Part shown: positions 49,424 to 58,261 of the stretch, piece by piece
Layout of the letters: the number at the start of each line of letters is the position of its first letter
How positions within the stretch are numbered: the stretch's first letter is position 1
DNA from: Sphingomonas sp. ID1715
Lineage (GTDB): Bacteria > Pseudomonadota > Alphaproteobacteria > Sphingomonadales > Sphingomonadaceae
Direction: 5' to 3'
DNA: 64,000 bases
Assembly (NCBI RefSeq): GCF_013044515.1
Contig: NZ_JABEPR010000004.1
Coordinates: 1 to 64,000, forward strand
Notes under the pieces: generated by a model
The model's database searches: none
What the model was told of the DNA's origin: nothing
Seen by the model: the letters and a program-made list of their open reading frames with translations, nothing else
Made by a program: the position numbers and the translations under genes

Positions 49424-50181
49424 GCCGCTACAAAAAGCCGCTCGCGCTCCGGCCCCAGCCGGACGCGCCGCCGCTCAACACGGCAATGGTGCTCGCGGCG
49501 GGGCTGGGCAAACGAATGCGGCCGCTGACGGCGACGCGCCCCAAGCCGCTGGTCGAAGTCGCGGGCAAGCCATTGCTCGACCATGCCCTCGACCGGCTGC
49601 GCGCCGCGGGGGTGAAGCGCGCGGTAGTCAACGTCCATTATCTTGCCGACGCGCTCGAAGCCCATCTGAAGCGGCGAGTGCAGGGCATTGAGATCGCGGT
49701 GTCGGACGAGCGCGCCGAGCTGCTCGAAACCGGTGGCGGCCTGGTTCACGCGCTGCCGTTGATCGGGGACGATCCGTTCCTCGTCGTGAACAGCGACAAC
49801 CTCTGGGTTGACGGCCCGGCAGATTCGATCCGGTCGCTCGCAGCGCGCTGGAATGATGCCGAGATGGACGCGTTGCTGCTGCTGGTTCCGCTGGCCCGCG
49901 CCAACTGCCACAATGGCCGCGGCGACTTCCACATGGATGGGGCGGGGCGGCTGAGCCGGCGCCGACCCGGCCGGGTCGCGCCCTTCGTCTTCACCGGCGT
50001 CCAAATCGTGTCGAAGCGGCTGTTCGAAGGGGCGAAGGCCGAACCCTTTTCGCTGAACATCCTGTGGGACCGGGCGATCGAGGCGGGCCGCGCCTTCGGG
50101 CTGGTGCATAACGGCCTGTGGTTCGATGTCGGCACGCCGCCGGCGGTGAAGCGCACCGAAGAAATGCTCCGCCACGAATAG
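49420..50181 (+). CDS. murU: N-acetylmuramate-1-phosphate uridylyltransferase MurU
   Basis: A 253-residue nucleotidyltransferase from the ATG at 49420 (ATGA overlap with amgK). The nucleotide motif is AMVLAAGLGKRMRPLTATRPKPLVEVAGKPLLDH, and VVNSDNLWVDGP carries the metal Asp. It makes UDP-MurNAc from MurNAc-1-P and UTP. An N-terminal extension of about 20 residues precedes the Rossmann start. Confidence 0.9.
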   Translation: MSRYKKPLALRPQPDAPPLNTAMVLAAGLGKRMRPLTATRPKPLVEVAGKPLLDHALDRLRAAGVKRAVVNVHYLADALEAHLKRRVQGIEIAVSDERAELLETGGGLVHALPLIGDDPFLVVNSDNLWVDGPADSIRSLAARWNDAEMDALLLLVPLARANCHNGRGDFHMDGAGRLSRRRPGRVAPFVFTGVQIVSKRLFEGAKAEPFSLNILWDRAIEAGRAFGLVHNGLWFDVGTPPAVKRTEEMLRHE

Positions 50182-50254
50182 GAAGCTGGGGACAAAGCCC
50201 GTTCCGAACCAAGTTCGGGATGACGGCGCGCGGACCCGCATCTAGTCTCGTACC

Positions 50255-53170
50255 GTGATCCGTCCTTCCGTTTTCACCATCCCGCCGCACCGATCCTTTG
50301 CAGAAGCGCTGGTCGCCGGGCTGATGGCGCGCGAGGGCAAGGATCGGATGGAGCTCGCCCGCGGGCTAATCCTGCTGCCCAACAACCGGGCAGCACGCGC
50401 GCTCCAGGATGCCTTTGTCCGTCGGGCCGATGGTGGCCTGCTGCTCCCGCGCCTCGTAGCGCTCGGCGACGCCGAAATCGACGAGCGGCTCGGACCGCTG
50501 TTCGATCCGGCTGATGGCAGTGAGCCGATCCCCCCGGCAGTCGAGCCACTGCAGCGCCAGCTGATCCTTGCCCGCCTCATCGAGGAGCAGGGCGGCGCCA
50601 CCGGCGGCGAGGCGATGCGGCTGGCGGCGGATCTCGCCCGCACGCTCGATCAGCTCAATGTCGAGCAGATCGCGCCGGAGCGGCTGCGCGCCATCGACGT
50701 GGGCGAGCTGACGCAGCATTGGGCGCGTTCATTGCGATTGCTGGAGCTGGTGCTGGCGTGCTGGCCCGAAGAGTTGCGCCGCCTCGGCCGCATCGACCTG
50801 TCGGACCGGCGCAACCGGCTGCTGATGCGCGTGGCGAGCGACTGGCGCGCGGCGCCGCCGCCGGGCTTCGTAGTAGCGGCGGGCATCTCGACTGCTGCGC
50901 CCGCCGTGGCGCGCCTGCTCCGCACCATCGCGCACATGCCGAACGGACGCGTGGTGTTCGATGCGCTCGATACCAGCATGCCGGAAGAGCAATGGGCGTC
51001 GCTCGGCCCGCATCAAGCCGACGCGGTCACGGGACGCGCGCCGCCCTCCGTCGAGACTCATCCGCAGTATCACCTGAAGCTGCTGCTCGACCGGATGGGG
51101 ATTGGGCGCGGCGAAGTGCAGCGCTGGCGCTGGGGCGGCGGCCATGCAGCGCGCGCCGGCCGCAGCCGACTGATCTCGAATGCCCTCGCGCCGGCACCGT
51201 TCACCGTCGACTGGACCGATCTGGCGCGCAAGGACCGTGACCGCAGTGGCGTCGAACTGCTGGAAGTCGCGACGCCCGCCGACGAGGCGCAGGCGATCGC
51301 GCTTGCCTTGCGGGAGGCGCTGGAGGCGCCGGGCCGCACCGCCGCGCTGGTGACGCCCGATCGGGGTCTCGCCCAACGTGTCTCCGCACATCTGAAGCGG
51401 TGGGGTGTTGAGGCCAGCGACTCGGCCGGCACGCCGCTGTCGGTAACGCCACCCGGCACTTTGCTGCTGGCGATTGTCGAGGCGGTGGCCGAGCAATTCT
51501 CGCCCGTGCCGCTGCTTGCCCTGCTCAAACATCCGCTGGTGGAGGCGGGGGAGGGGCGCCCGGCGTGGCTCAATCATGTCCGGGCACTGGACCATGCATT
51601 GCGTGGACCAAGGCCAGCGCCGGGCCTTGCCGGCGTCTCGGCACGTCTCGGCGCGGACAACGACGCCTGGCGCGCCATTCTGCCGCGCATCGAGCCGATC
51701 GAGTCCGGCTTCGCTGCAGCCACCGACCTGTCCGGCTGGTTGGCGGCCTTGCGCGAAGCCACCGAGCGGCTCGCCGGCGACGAGGTCTGGGCCAGGCCCG
51801 CCGGACGCGCGGCCGCCGACTTTCTGGAGCAGCTCGAAGCCCATGCGGGTCTTGGCCCCCAGCGCGTCGACTTTGCTCAAGTCGCGCCGATGCTGGGCGA
51901 ACTGATGAACGGCATCGCGGTGCGGCCTCCTCAGGGTGGGCACCCGCGCATCTTCATCTGGGGCCTGATCGAGGCGAGGCTGCAGCAGGCCGACCTGACG
52001 ATCCTCGGCGGCCTCAACGAAGGCACTTGGCCGGCGCTACCCTCGCCCGATCCCTGGCTCGCCCCACGCATCCGCGCCGAGCTCGGCCTGCCCGGGCTGG
52101 AGACGCGTATCGGTCTCGCCGCCCATAGCTTCGCCGGTGGCCTGGGAGCGCCGCAGGTGCTGATCACCCGCGCGCGCCGCGATGCCCGTGGCCCCGCGGT
52201 CGCGTCGCGCTTCTGGCTGCGCCTTGAGGCGCTCACCGGTGGATTGCCCCGTGCCACTCGACTGGCGGACTGGGCGCGTGCCCTCGATGGCGTCACCCGG
52301 CCACAGCCCGCGCTCCGTCCACAGCCTTCGCCGCCGATGGCCGACCGCCCGAAAAGGCTGGCCGTCACCGATCTCGACCGCCTGAAGGCCGACCCGTTCG
52401 CTTTCTACGCCCGCGCAATGCTTCGGCTGAAGGTGCTCGATCCCGTGGACGCGGATGCGACGGCTGCCTGGCGCGGGACGATGGTGCATGACGTGCTCGA
52501 GCGCTGGGCGAAGGAGGACTCCTGCGACCCTTCGAAGCTGCGCGCCCGGGCCGAAGCGATGCTGGAAGCGGCCGAGGCGCACCCGCTGATGCGCGCGCTT
52601 TGGGAGCCGCGGCTGATGGAAGCGATCGACTGGATCGCCGCCGAGATGGCCGAGATGAAGGCGGCCGGCCGCAAGTTCCTGGTGGCAGAAGAAAAAGGTG
52701 AGCTCGAGGTCTTCGGGGTTACGCTCAACGGACGCGCCGATCGCATAGACCGGCTGCCCGACGGCAAGCTCGCTATTGTCGACTACAAGACCGGCAATGC
52801 GCCCAATGCCAAGCAGGTCTCAGGCGGCTATGCCCAGCAGCTCGGCCTCATCGGCCTGATGGCGGAGCGGGGAGCGTTCAAGGGCGTCGACGGCACCGCC
52901 GCCGCGTTCGAATATTGGTCGCTTGCACGCAACAAGGAGGACGGGTTCGGCAAGATCGTGTCGCCGGTCGATCCGAACGGCGCGCGCGACCGCATCCGCA
53001 CCGATGAGTTCGTGGAGCGTGCCGCGCGCACGCTGCAAGCCGCGGTCGAGACCTGGCTGACCGGCGCGGCTCCTTTCACGGCCAAGCTCCACCCGGAACA
53101 CGCGCCTTATGGCGATTACGACCAGCTGATGCGCCTCGACGAATGGTATGGCCGGGATCAGGATCGATGA
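50255..53170 (+). CDS. addB: Double-strand break repair protein AddB
   Basis: A 971-residue alphaproteobacterial AddB from a GTG at 50255. The N-terminal helicase-like domain starts LILLPNNRAARALQDAFVRR, and the C-terminal PD-(D/E)XK nuclease site is LAIVDYKTGNAP, preceded by E in FLVAEEKGELEVFG. With AddA it resects DNA ends for RecA. The last codons overlap the addA start (ATGA). Confidence 0.93.
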   Translation: MIRPSVFTIPPHRSFAEALVAGLMAREGKDRMELARGLILLPNNRAARALQDAFVRRADGGLLLPRLVALGDAEIDERLGPLFDPADGSEPIPPAVEPLQRQLILARLIEEQGGATGGEAMRLAADLARTLDQLNVEQIAPERLRAIDVGELTQHWARSLRLLELVLACWPEELRRLGRIDLSDRRNRLLMRVASDWRAAPPPGFVVAAGISTAAPAVARLLRTIAHMPNGRVVFDALDTSMPEEQWASLGPHQADAVTGRAPPSVETHPQYHLKLLLDRMGIGRGEVQRWRWGGGHAARAGRSRLISNALAPAPFTVDWTDLARKDRDRSGVELLEVATPADEAQAIALALREALEAPGRTAALVTPDRGLAQRVSAHLKRWGVEASDSAGTPLSVTPPGTLLLAIVEAVAEQFSPVPLLALLKHPLVEAGEGRPAWLNHVRALDHALRGPRPAPGLAGVSARLGADNDAWRAILPRIEPIESGFAAATDLSGWLAALREATERLAGDEVWARPAGRAAADFLEQLEAHAGLGPQRVDFAQVAPMLGELMNGIAVRPPQGGHPRIFIWGLIEARLQQADLTILGGLNEGTWPALPSPDPWLAPRIRAELGLPGLETRIGLAAHSFAGGLGAPQVLITRARRDARGPAVASRFWLRLEALTGGLPRATRLADWARALDGVTRPQPALRPQPSPPMADRPKRLAVTDLDRLKADPFAFYARAMLRLKVLDPVDADATAAWRGTMVHDVLERWAKEDSCDPSKLRARAEAMLEAAEAHPLMRALWEPRLMEAIDWIAAEMAEMKAAGRKFLVAEEKGELEVFGVTLNGRADRIDRLPDGKLAIVDYKTGNAPNAKQVSGGYAQQLGLIGLMAERGAFKGVDGTAAAFEYWSLARNKEDGFGKIVSPVDPNGARDRIRTDEFVERAARTLQAAVETWLTGAAPFTAKLHPEHAPYGDYDQLMRLDEWYGRDQDR

Positions 53171-56100
53171 AGCCGCTTCCTCCGCTGAAGGATGAGCAGC
53201 GCGCCGCGTCCGATCCGCGCGAGCAGGTGTGGCTGTCCGCCTCGGCCGGTACCGGCAAGACCCAGGTCCTCGTCGCCCGCGTGCTGCGGCTGTTGCTGCG
53301 GCCCGGCGTCGATCCCTCCGCGATCCTGTGCTTGACGTTCACCAAGGCGGGCGCCGCGGAGATGTCGAACCGCTTGAGCGAGCGGCTCGCCCATTGGGTG
53401 CGGCTGCCGGGACCGGAGCTGGCTGCCGAGCTGATCGCGCTTGGCGAGGATCATGGCCCCGAGATGCAGCGCCGCGCCCGCGGCCTGTTCGCGCGGGTGC
53501 TGGAAGCGCGCGGCGGCGGCTTGCGCATCCAGACCATTCACAGTTTCGCACAATCGCTGCTCGCCTCCTTTCCGCTCGAGGCTGAGCTCGCGCCCGGCAT
53601 GCGCCCGCTGGAGGGGCGGGAGGAAGCGGCCCTCGCGCGGCAGGTGCTGGCCGCCTTGGTGACGGACGCCGCGCGCGAGGGGCGTCATGGCCTCATCGCC
53701 GATCTCCAGGCGCTCAGCCGGCGTTTGGGAGAAGACGGGGCGGAGCAGTTCCTGCGCGATTGCGCCCGCGCGCCCGAGGCGATGGAGCAGCTGCCGAGCG
53801 GTATCGCCGCCTGGGTGCGGAGCGCACTCGACCTGCCTCTCGAAGACATCGAGGCGCATATCGCAGATCAGTGCGGCGACGCGCTGTTCGATCTGGCGAG
53901 CCTCGAACAGGTCGCCGCGCATAATCGCGACTGGGGCACGGCAAAGGGGCTGGACCGCGCGGGGGTCATCGGCCGTTGGCGCGGCTTGTCGCCCGGCGAA
54001 CGTGCGCTTGCACTTGAGGAGCTGCACTTTGTCTGGGCCACGGCCAAGGGCGATCCGCGCTCCTTCGGCAAGGGGCAGGCGCCGCCGGTCAGCGACTATG
54101 CGGCGCTCGCCTCCCGACTGCACGGACGATGCAAGGAGCTGATCGAACTGCGCGTGCGGGCGCGGCTCGCCGACCTGTTCGCCGCCGCGCTGGAGGCCGG
54201 ACGCGCCTATGCCCGCGCCTATTCCGACGCCAAGCGCGCTGCGGGGGTGGTCGATTTCGACGACCTGATTCGCGCCACCCTCCGCCTCCTAACCACGCCG
54301 GGCATGGGCGACTGGATCCGCTACAAGCTCGACCAGGCGACCGATCACGTGCTGATCGACGAAGCGCAGGACACAAACCCCGAACAATGGGCGATCGTAC
54401 GAGCTTTGGCCGATGAGTTCTTCAGTGGCGAAGGCGCCAAGGGCTCCAGGGTCCGCACGATCTTCTCGGTCGGCGACTACAAGCAGGCGATCTTCGGCTT
54501 TCAGGGCACGGACCCGCTCAACTTCGAAGCGGCCAAGCTGCATTTCGGCCGTCAGGCAGAGGCGCTCGGAACCAGTCTGCGCGACCTGTCACTCAGCCGA
54601 TCCTTCCGTTCCACACCGCCGGTGCTTGAAGCCGTGGATGCGACCGTCGCAGCCCTGCCAGAAAGCGCATTGGGGCAGGGCGTCAGGATCGAGCCGCATG
54701 TGAGCGCAGTGCCGGGGCCCGGTCTCGTTGCGCTCTGGAAGCCGGTCAGCGGTGACAGTGCCGAGGACGACGAAGGGGAGGAAAGCTGGATCGGCGATGC
54801 GCCGCGCCGCTTCGCCACCGATCTCGCACGGACGATCAAGGGCTGGCTTGCCCAGCCGCTGATGCTGAAGGACGGACCGATCCGCCCGCAGGACATCATG
54901 ATCCTGGTGCGCAAGCGGGGCGAACTCGCCTCGCTCATCGTTGCGCGCCTCTATGCGGAGGGGGTGCCCGTCGCTGGCCTAGACCGCTTGCGGCTGAACG
55001 CGCCGCTCGCCGTGCGCGACCTGCTCGCCGCGGCGCGCTTCGCGCTCCAGCCTGAGGATGATCTGTCGCTCGCCAGCCTGCTCGTCTCGCCGCTGCTCGG
55101 CTGGACGCAGGAGGAACTACTCGCCCATGCCATCCCGCGGAAGGGAAGCTTGTGGCGGCATCTGCGGGAGCAGGCGAAAGAAGCTCCGTTCGTTTCGAGC
55201 GAAGTCGAGAAACGTTCACGCACGGAGCCTGGGCTTCTCGACTCCGCTCGAAGCGAACGGTTGGAGGGTGCTGTCCTGGCCCTCACCACCCTCCTCAACA
55301 CCGCCGACTTCACCACCCCCTACCAGTTCTTCGAATCCATCCTCTCCGGCCCGCTCGACGGCCGGCGCAAGTTGCTCGGCCGGCTGGGCGAGGAAGCACG
55401 CGATCCGGTCGAGGAACTGCTCTCCGCGGCACTCGCCTTCGAACGTCAGGCGACGCCATCGCTGCAGCGCTTTCTGGACTGGTTCGACCGCGGCGATGTC
55501 GACATCGTCCGCGACCCGTCGCAGCCGCTGGACGCCGTGCGGGTGATGACTGCGCACGCGGCCAAGGGGCTGCAAGCGCCGGTGGTGATCCTCGCCGACG
55601 CGACCACCGACCCCGGGGCCAATCGTCGTAATCGCCTGGATTGGCGCGCGCCCGGGCTGGACCGGCCCCTACCGCTGTTCCGCCCGCGCAAGGACGAGCT
55701 CGCCGGCTCGCTCGCGGACGATCTCGCCGAGGCGGAGCGCAAGGATCGCGAGGAGCATTGGCGGCTCCTGTATGTCGCGATGACGAGGGCGGAGGAGCAG
55801 CTTTATCTCGGCGGCGCGCTAGGTCCGCGGGCGAAGGGTGTGGCGCCGGAGGACAGCTGGTATGCCGCCGTGGCGCGGGGTCTTGCTGAGCTCGGGGCGG
55901 AGCCGGAGGAGGATGGCCGACTTGAGTGGGCCGGGCGCCAGCCTCAGCTTGCCACCGCCGCCAAGGCTCGTGTCGCCAAAGCGCCAGAGCGGCCCGTGGA
56001 ACTGCCAAACTGGGGCCGCTCTCCGGCACCCGCCGAAGCGCGCCCACCACGCCCGCTCGCGCCCTCGGCCATCGGGGCGGACGAGGCCGCCGACCCGCCG

Positions 56101-56628
56101 CCCGGCCCAGCCATGCGCGCCGCTGCCGAGCGTGGACGCCTGCTCCATGCGCTGTTCGAGCGATTGCCAGCGATCGCGCCTGAACGTCGCCGGGCCGCAG
56201 CCGACCATTGGCTCGCCGGCAGTGGCGGGATGGCCGATGCGGCGGTCCGGCAGGAGCTCGTGGATCAGGTCTGCGCCGTCATCGCCGAGCCCAGCTTCGC
56301 AGAAATCTTCTCGTCGGAAGCGCTGGCCGAGGTGCCGATCGCGGCTGTGGTGGAGGGGCAGGTGATCGCCGGCAAGGTCGACCGGCTGCACGTCAGCGAG
56401 GAACGGGTGTTGGTGGTCGACTTCAAGACCAACCGCCGTGCGCCCACCGACCTCGCACAGGCACCCGAGTCGCACCTCCGTCAGATGGGCGCCTATTCGG
56501 CCGCGCTGAGAGCGATCTTTCCGGGGCGCAGAATCGAGGCGGCGCTGCTCTATTCGTCCGGCCCGATGCTGCTGCCCCTGAACCCGGCAACCCTGGAGCG
56601 GTTCAAGCCCGGCTTTGCGGTCACGTAA
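53167..56628 (+). CDS. addA: Double-strand break repair helicase AddA, carrying an in-frame repeat insertion
   Basis: A 1153-residue UvrD-type helicase-nuclease from the ATG at 53167. Motif I is SASAGTGKTQVLVARVL, motif II VLIDEAQDTN, motif VI LLYVAMTRAEEQLYLGG, and the nuclease core is VLVVDFKTNRR. Codons covering 55186-55260 (25 residues, from about residue 674) are a palindromic repeat seen elsewhere in the window, inserted without breaking the frame between LREQAKEA and LEGAVLALTTLL. The rest is typical of alphaproteobacterial AddA. Confidence 0.95.
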   Translation: MKPLPPLKDEQRAASDPREQVWLSASAGTGKTQVLVARVLRLLLRPGVDPSAILCLTFTKAGAAEMSNRLSERLAHWVRLPGPELAAELIALGEDHGPEMQRRARGLFARVLEARGGGLRIQTIHSFAQSLLASFPLEAELAPGMRPLEGREEAALARQVLAALVTDAAREGRHGLIADLQALSRRLGEDGAEQFLRDCARAPEAMEQLPSGIAAWVRSALDLPLEDIEAHIADQCGDALFDLASLEQVAAHNRDWGTAKGLDRAGVIGRWRGLSPGERALALEELHFVWATAKGDPRSFGKGQAPPVSDYAALASRLHGRCKELIELRVRARLADLFAAALEAGRAYARAYSDAKRAAGVVDFDDLIRATLRLLTTPGMGDWIRYKLDQATDHVLIDEAQDTNPEQWAIVRALADEFFSGEGAKGSRVRTIFSVGDYKQAIFGFQGTDPLNFEAAKLHFGRQAEALGTSLRDLSLSRSFRSTPPVLEAVDATVAALPESALGQGVRIEPHVSAVPGPGLVALWKPVSGDSAEDDEGEESWIGDAPRRFATDLARTIKGWLAQPLMLKDGPIRPQDIMILVRKRGELASLIVARLYAEGVPVAGLDRLRLNAPLAVRDLLAAARFALQPEDDLSLASLLVSPLLGWTQEELLAHAIPRKGSLWRHLREQAKEAPFVSSEVEKRSRTEPGLLDSARSERLEGAVLALTTLLNTADFTTPYQFFESILSGPLDGRRKLLGRLGEEARDPVEELLSAALAFERQATPSLQRFLDWFDRGDVDIVRDPSQPLDAVRVMTAHAAKGLQAPVVILADATTDPGANRRNRLDWRAPGLDRPLPLFRPRKDELAGSLADDLAEAERKDREEHWRLLYVAMTRAEEQLYLGGALGPRAKGVAPEDSWYAAVARGLAELGAEPEEDGRLEWAGRQPQLATAAKARVAKAPERPVELPNWGRSPAPAEARPPRPLAPSAIGADEAADPPPGPAMRAAAERGRLLHALFERLPAIAPERRRAAADHWLAGSGGMADAAVRQELVDQVCAVIAEPSFAEIFSSEALAEVPIAAVVEGQVIAGKVDRLHVSEERVLVVDFKTNRRAPTDLAQAPESHLRQMGAYSAALRAIFPGRRIEAALLYSSGPMLLPLNPATLERFKPGFAVT
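55186..55260. repeat. 75-base palindromic repeat inside addA
   Basis: Arms of 26 bases (55186-55211 and 55235-55260) are inverted copies at 24 of 26 positions, with a 23-base centre. The left arm matches the left arm of the intergenic repeat at 40618 except for one base over 25. The length is a multiple of three and begins on a codon boundary. Confidence 0.88.
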
Positions 56629-56650
56629 CAAAGTTTGGGCGCCTTGTCGG

Positions 56651-56679
56651 TTGAGCCGGCCAGCGCACCTTCCTAGATA
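56651..56679 (+). promoter_or_regulatory. Probable trxA promoter
   Basis: TTGAGC at 56651-56656 and TAGATA at 56674-56679, 17 bases apart, directly before trxA. It would let thioredoxin be expressed independently of the upstream operon. Confidence 0.55.
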
Positions 56680-56702
56680 ATGAGCCAAAGGAGTTAAGCA
56701 GC

Positions 56703-57023
56703 ATGGCCACCAAGCAGATCACCGACGCGAGCTTCGATCAGGACGTCATTCAGGCGGACAAGCCCGTCCTGGTCGATTTCTGGGCGGAATGGTGCGGCCC
56801 CTGCAAGCAGATCGGCCCGGCGCTTGAGGAAATCTCCGATGAACTCGGCGAGCGGGTGACGATCGCAAAGCTGAACATCGACGATCATCCTGACGCGCCG
56901 GTCCGCTACGGCGTGCGTGGCATTCCGACCATGATTCTGTTCAAGGGCGGCGTGCCCGCCGCGACCAAGGTCGGTGCGGCGCCCAAGAGCCACATCAAGG
57001 GCTGGCTTGAAAACGAGCTCTGA
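56703..57023 (+). CDS. trxA: Thioredoxin
   Basis: A 106-residue thioredoxin with the active site C31-G-P-C34 (WAEWCGPCKQIGPALEE) and the cis-Pro loop RGIPTMILFKGG. It is the general cytosolic disulfide reductant. AAGGAG lies nine bases before the ATG; a strong terminator follows. Confidence 0.97.
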   Translation: MATKQITDASFDQDVIQADKPVLVDFWAEWCGPCKQIGPALEEISDELGERVTIAKLNIDDHPDAPVRYGVRGIPTMILFKGGVPAATKVGAAPKSHIKGWLENEL

Positions 57024-57046
57024 TCGGCCTTTCATTCAAGAACGAG

Positions 57047-57077
57047 AGAGCGCTGGCCAGCTGGCCGGCGCTCTTTT
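57047..57077 (+). terminator. Intrinsic terminator of trxA
   Basis: AGAGCGC-T-GGCC (57047-57058), loop AGCT, GGCC-G-GCGCTCT (57063-57074), then TTT. The stem is nearly perfect and lies just before the convergent SDR gene end. Confidence 0.88.
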
Positions 57078-57080
57078 CGT

Positions 57081-58205
57081 TTAAGGGAGCCGTTCCGGCA
57101 CCATATTTTCGTCGGCGATCAGCGCTTCCATCTGTGCGCTGGAGTCGGTGCCGTCGGTCTGGTGCGCCGCCAAGCCGAGGTCCTGAACGGCCTCGCCTGA
57201 GGTCCGGCGACGCTTGGCAAGGGTGAACAACGTGGCGGCCACGCCGCCCAGGATGGCGGCAGCCGCCCAAGGCCGCATCTGCGCTTCCAGCGCAAGGCTC
57301 TGCTTTCTCACATACATCTCCCGGTTCGAGTGGGTTTCGCCGTCGCGGCGCGGCTTGAAGAGATTGTCGTTGGTGCCGGATCGGGGCGGCCTGGCCGTGG
57401 TCTGCGAGCCAAAGCCGATCATCTCCATCACCTTGTCGGTCATGCCGGGCGCCAGATTGCCCATCTTGCTGACCAGATAACCGCCGCCGCCGACCGTCAG
57501 CTCGCGCTTACGGTTCTCAGCCGCGAACAGGATCGCGCGCGCGACCAGCTCCGGATCATAGGCGATCGGCGGAATGCGCGCCGGCTCGCCAAGCTTGTTG
57601 CGCGCGTGTTCGGGATAGGGCGTGTCGATGCCGTTCGGCTTGATCAGCGTGACCGAAACCGGCGCGCCCTCTGCTTCCAGCTCCATCCTGAGCGCATCGG
57701 TGAAGCCGCGCACCGCATGCTTCATCGCCGAATAGACGCCCTGGTAGATCATCGCCCGTTCCGCCAGCACCGAGCCGATGTTGATCAGCGCACCGCCATG
57801 CTGTCTCAGCTGCTGGGCCGCGTAGATGGAGGCGGCGGCCAGACCGAAATAGCCGACGTCGAACACGCGGCGATGCTCTTCCATGCTCGTCTCGTCGACG
57901 CGGCCGTAGAGCGCGACCGCGGCATCGTTCACCCAGGTGTCGAACATGCCGAAGCTATCGATGCAGAACGCGCCGATTTTCGCGGCTGCGCCCGGCTCGG
58001 CGACGTCGATCGCCAGCGCAGCGGCCTTGCCGCCGCGCAGCCGGATCTGCTCGGCGGCTTCGTCCAGCGCCTGCTTGTTGCGCGCGACAAGGACCACTCG
58101 CGCGCCTGCCTCCGCGGCACGGCGCGCCGTCGCGAGCCCGATCCCGCTCGAGGCGCCGGTGATGACGATGGTCTGTTCGGCTACCGGCTTCAATCGGCCA
58201 GGCAT
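57081..58205 (-). CDS. SDR oxidoreductase with C-terminal membrane segment
   Basis: A 374-residue protein from the ATG at 58205 with GGAGGAGAG upstream. The N-terminal 250 residues are a classical short-chain dehydrogenase: TGASSGIGLATAR (NAD(P) site), NDAAVALYG, and the catalytic YSAMKHA. The C-terminal part holds a hydrophobic stretch AAAAILGGVAATLFTLA near residue 325, so it may be membrane-anchored. The long in-frame extension upstream of 58205 is not supported. Substrate unknown. Confidence 0.85.
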   Translation of the reverse strand: MPGRLKPVAEQTIVITGASSGIGLATARRAAEAGARVVLVARNKQALDEAAEQIRLRGGKAAALAIDVAEPGAAAKIGAFCIDSFGMFDTWVNDAAVALYGRVDETSMEEHRRVFDVGYFGLAAASIYAAQQLRQHGGALINIGSVLAERAMIYQGVYSAMKHAVRGFTDALRMELEAEGAPVSVTLIKPNGIDTPYPEHARNKLGEPARIPPIAYDPELVARAILFAAENRKRELTVGGGGYLVSKMGNLAPGMTDKVMEMIGFGSQTTARPPRSGTNDNLFKPRRDGETHSNREMYVRKQSLALEAQMRPWAAAAILGGVAATLFTLAKRRRTSGEAVQDLGLAAHQTDGTDSSAQMEALIADENMVPERLP

Positions 58206-58261
58206 AGACTCTCCTCCGGCTGTATGGCCGGGGGAACGCCCGAAGCCCCGTTCTTTTCCCG

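Noticed and set aside
50201-50226. Repeat copy upstream of addB
   Set aside because: Only a short inverted segment (TTCCGAACC/AAGTTCGGGA-like); too small to assign to a repeat family.
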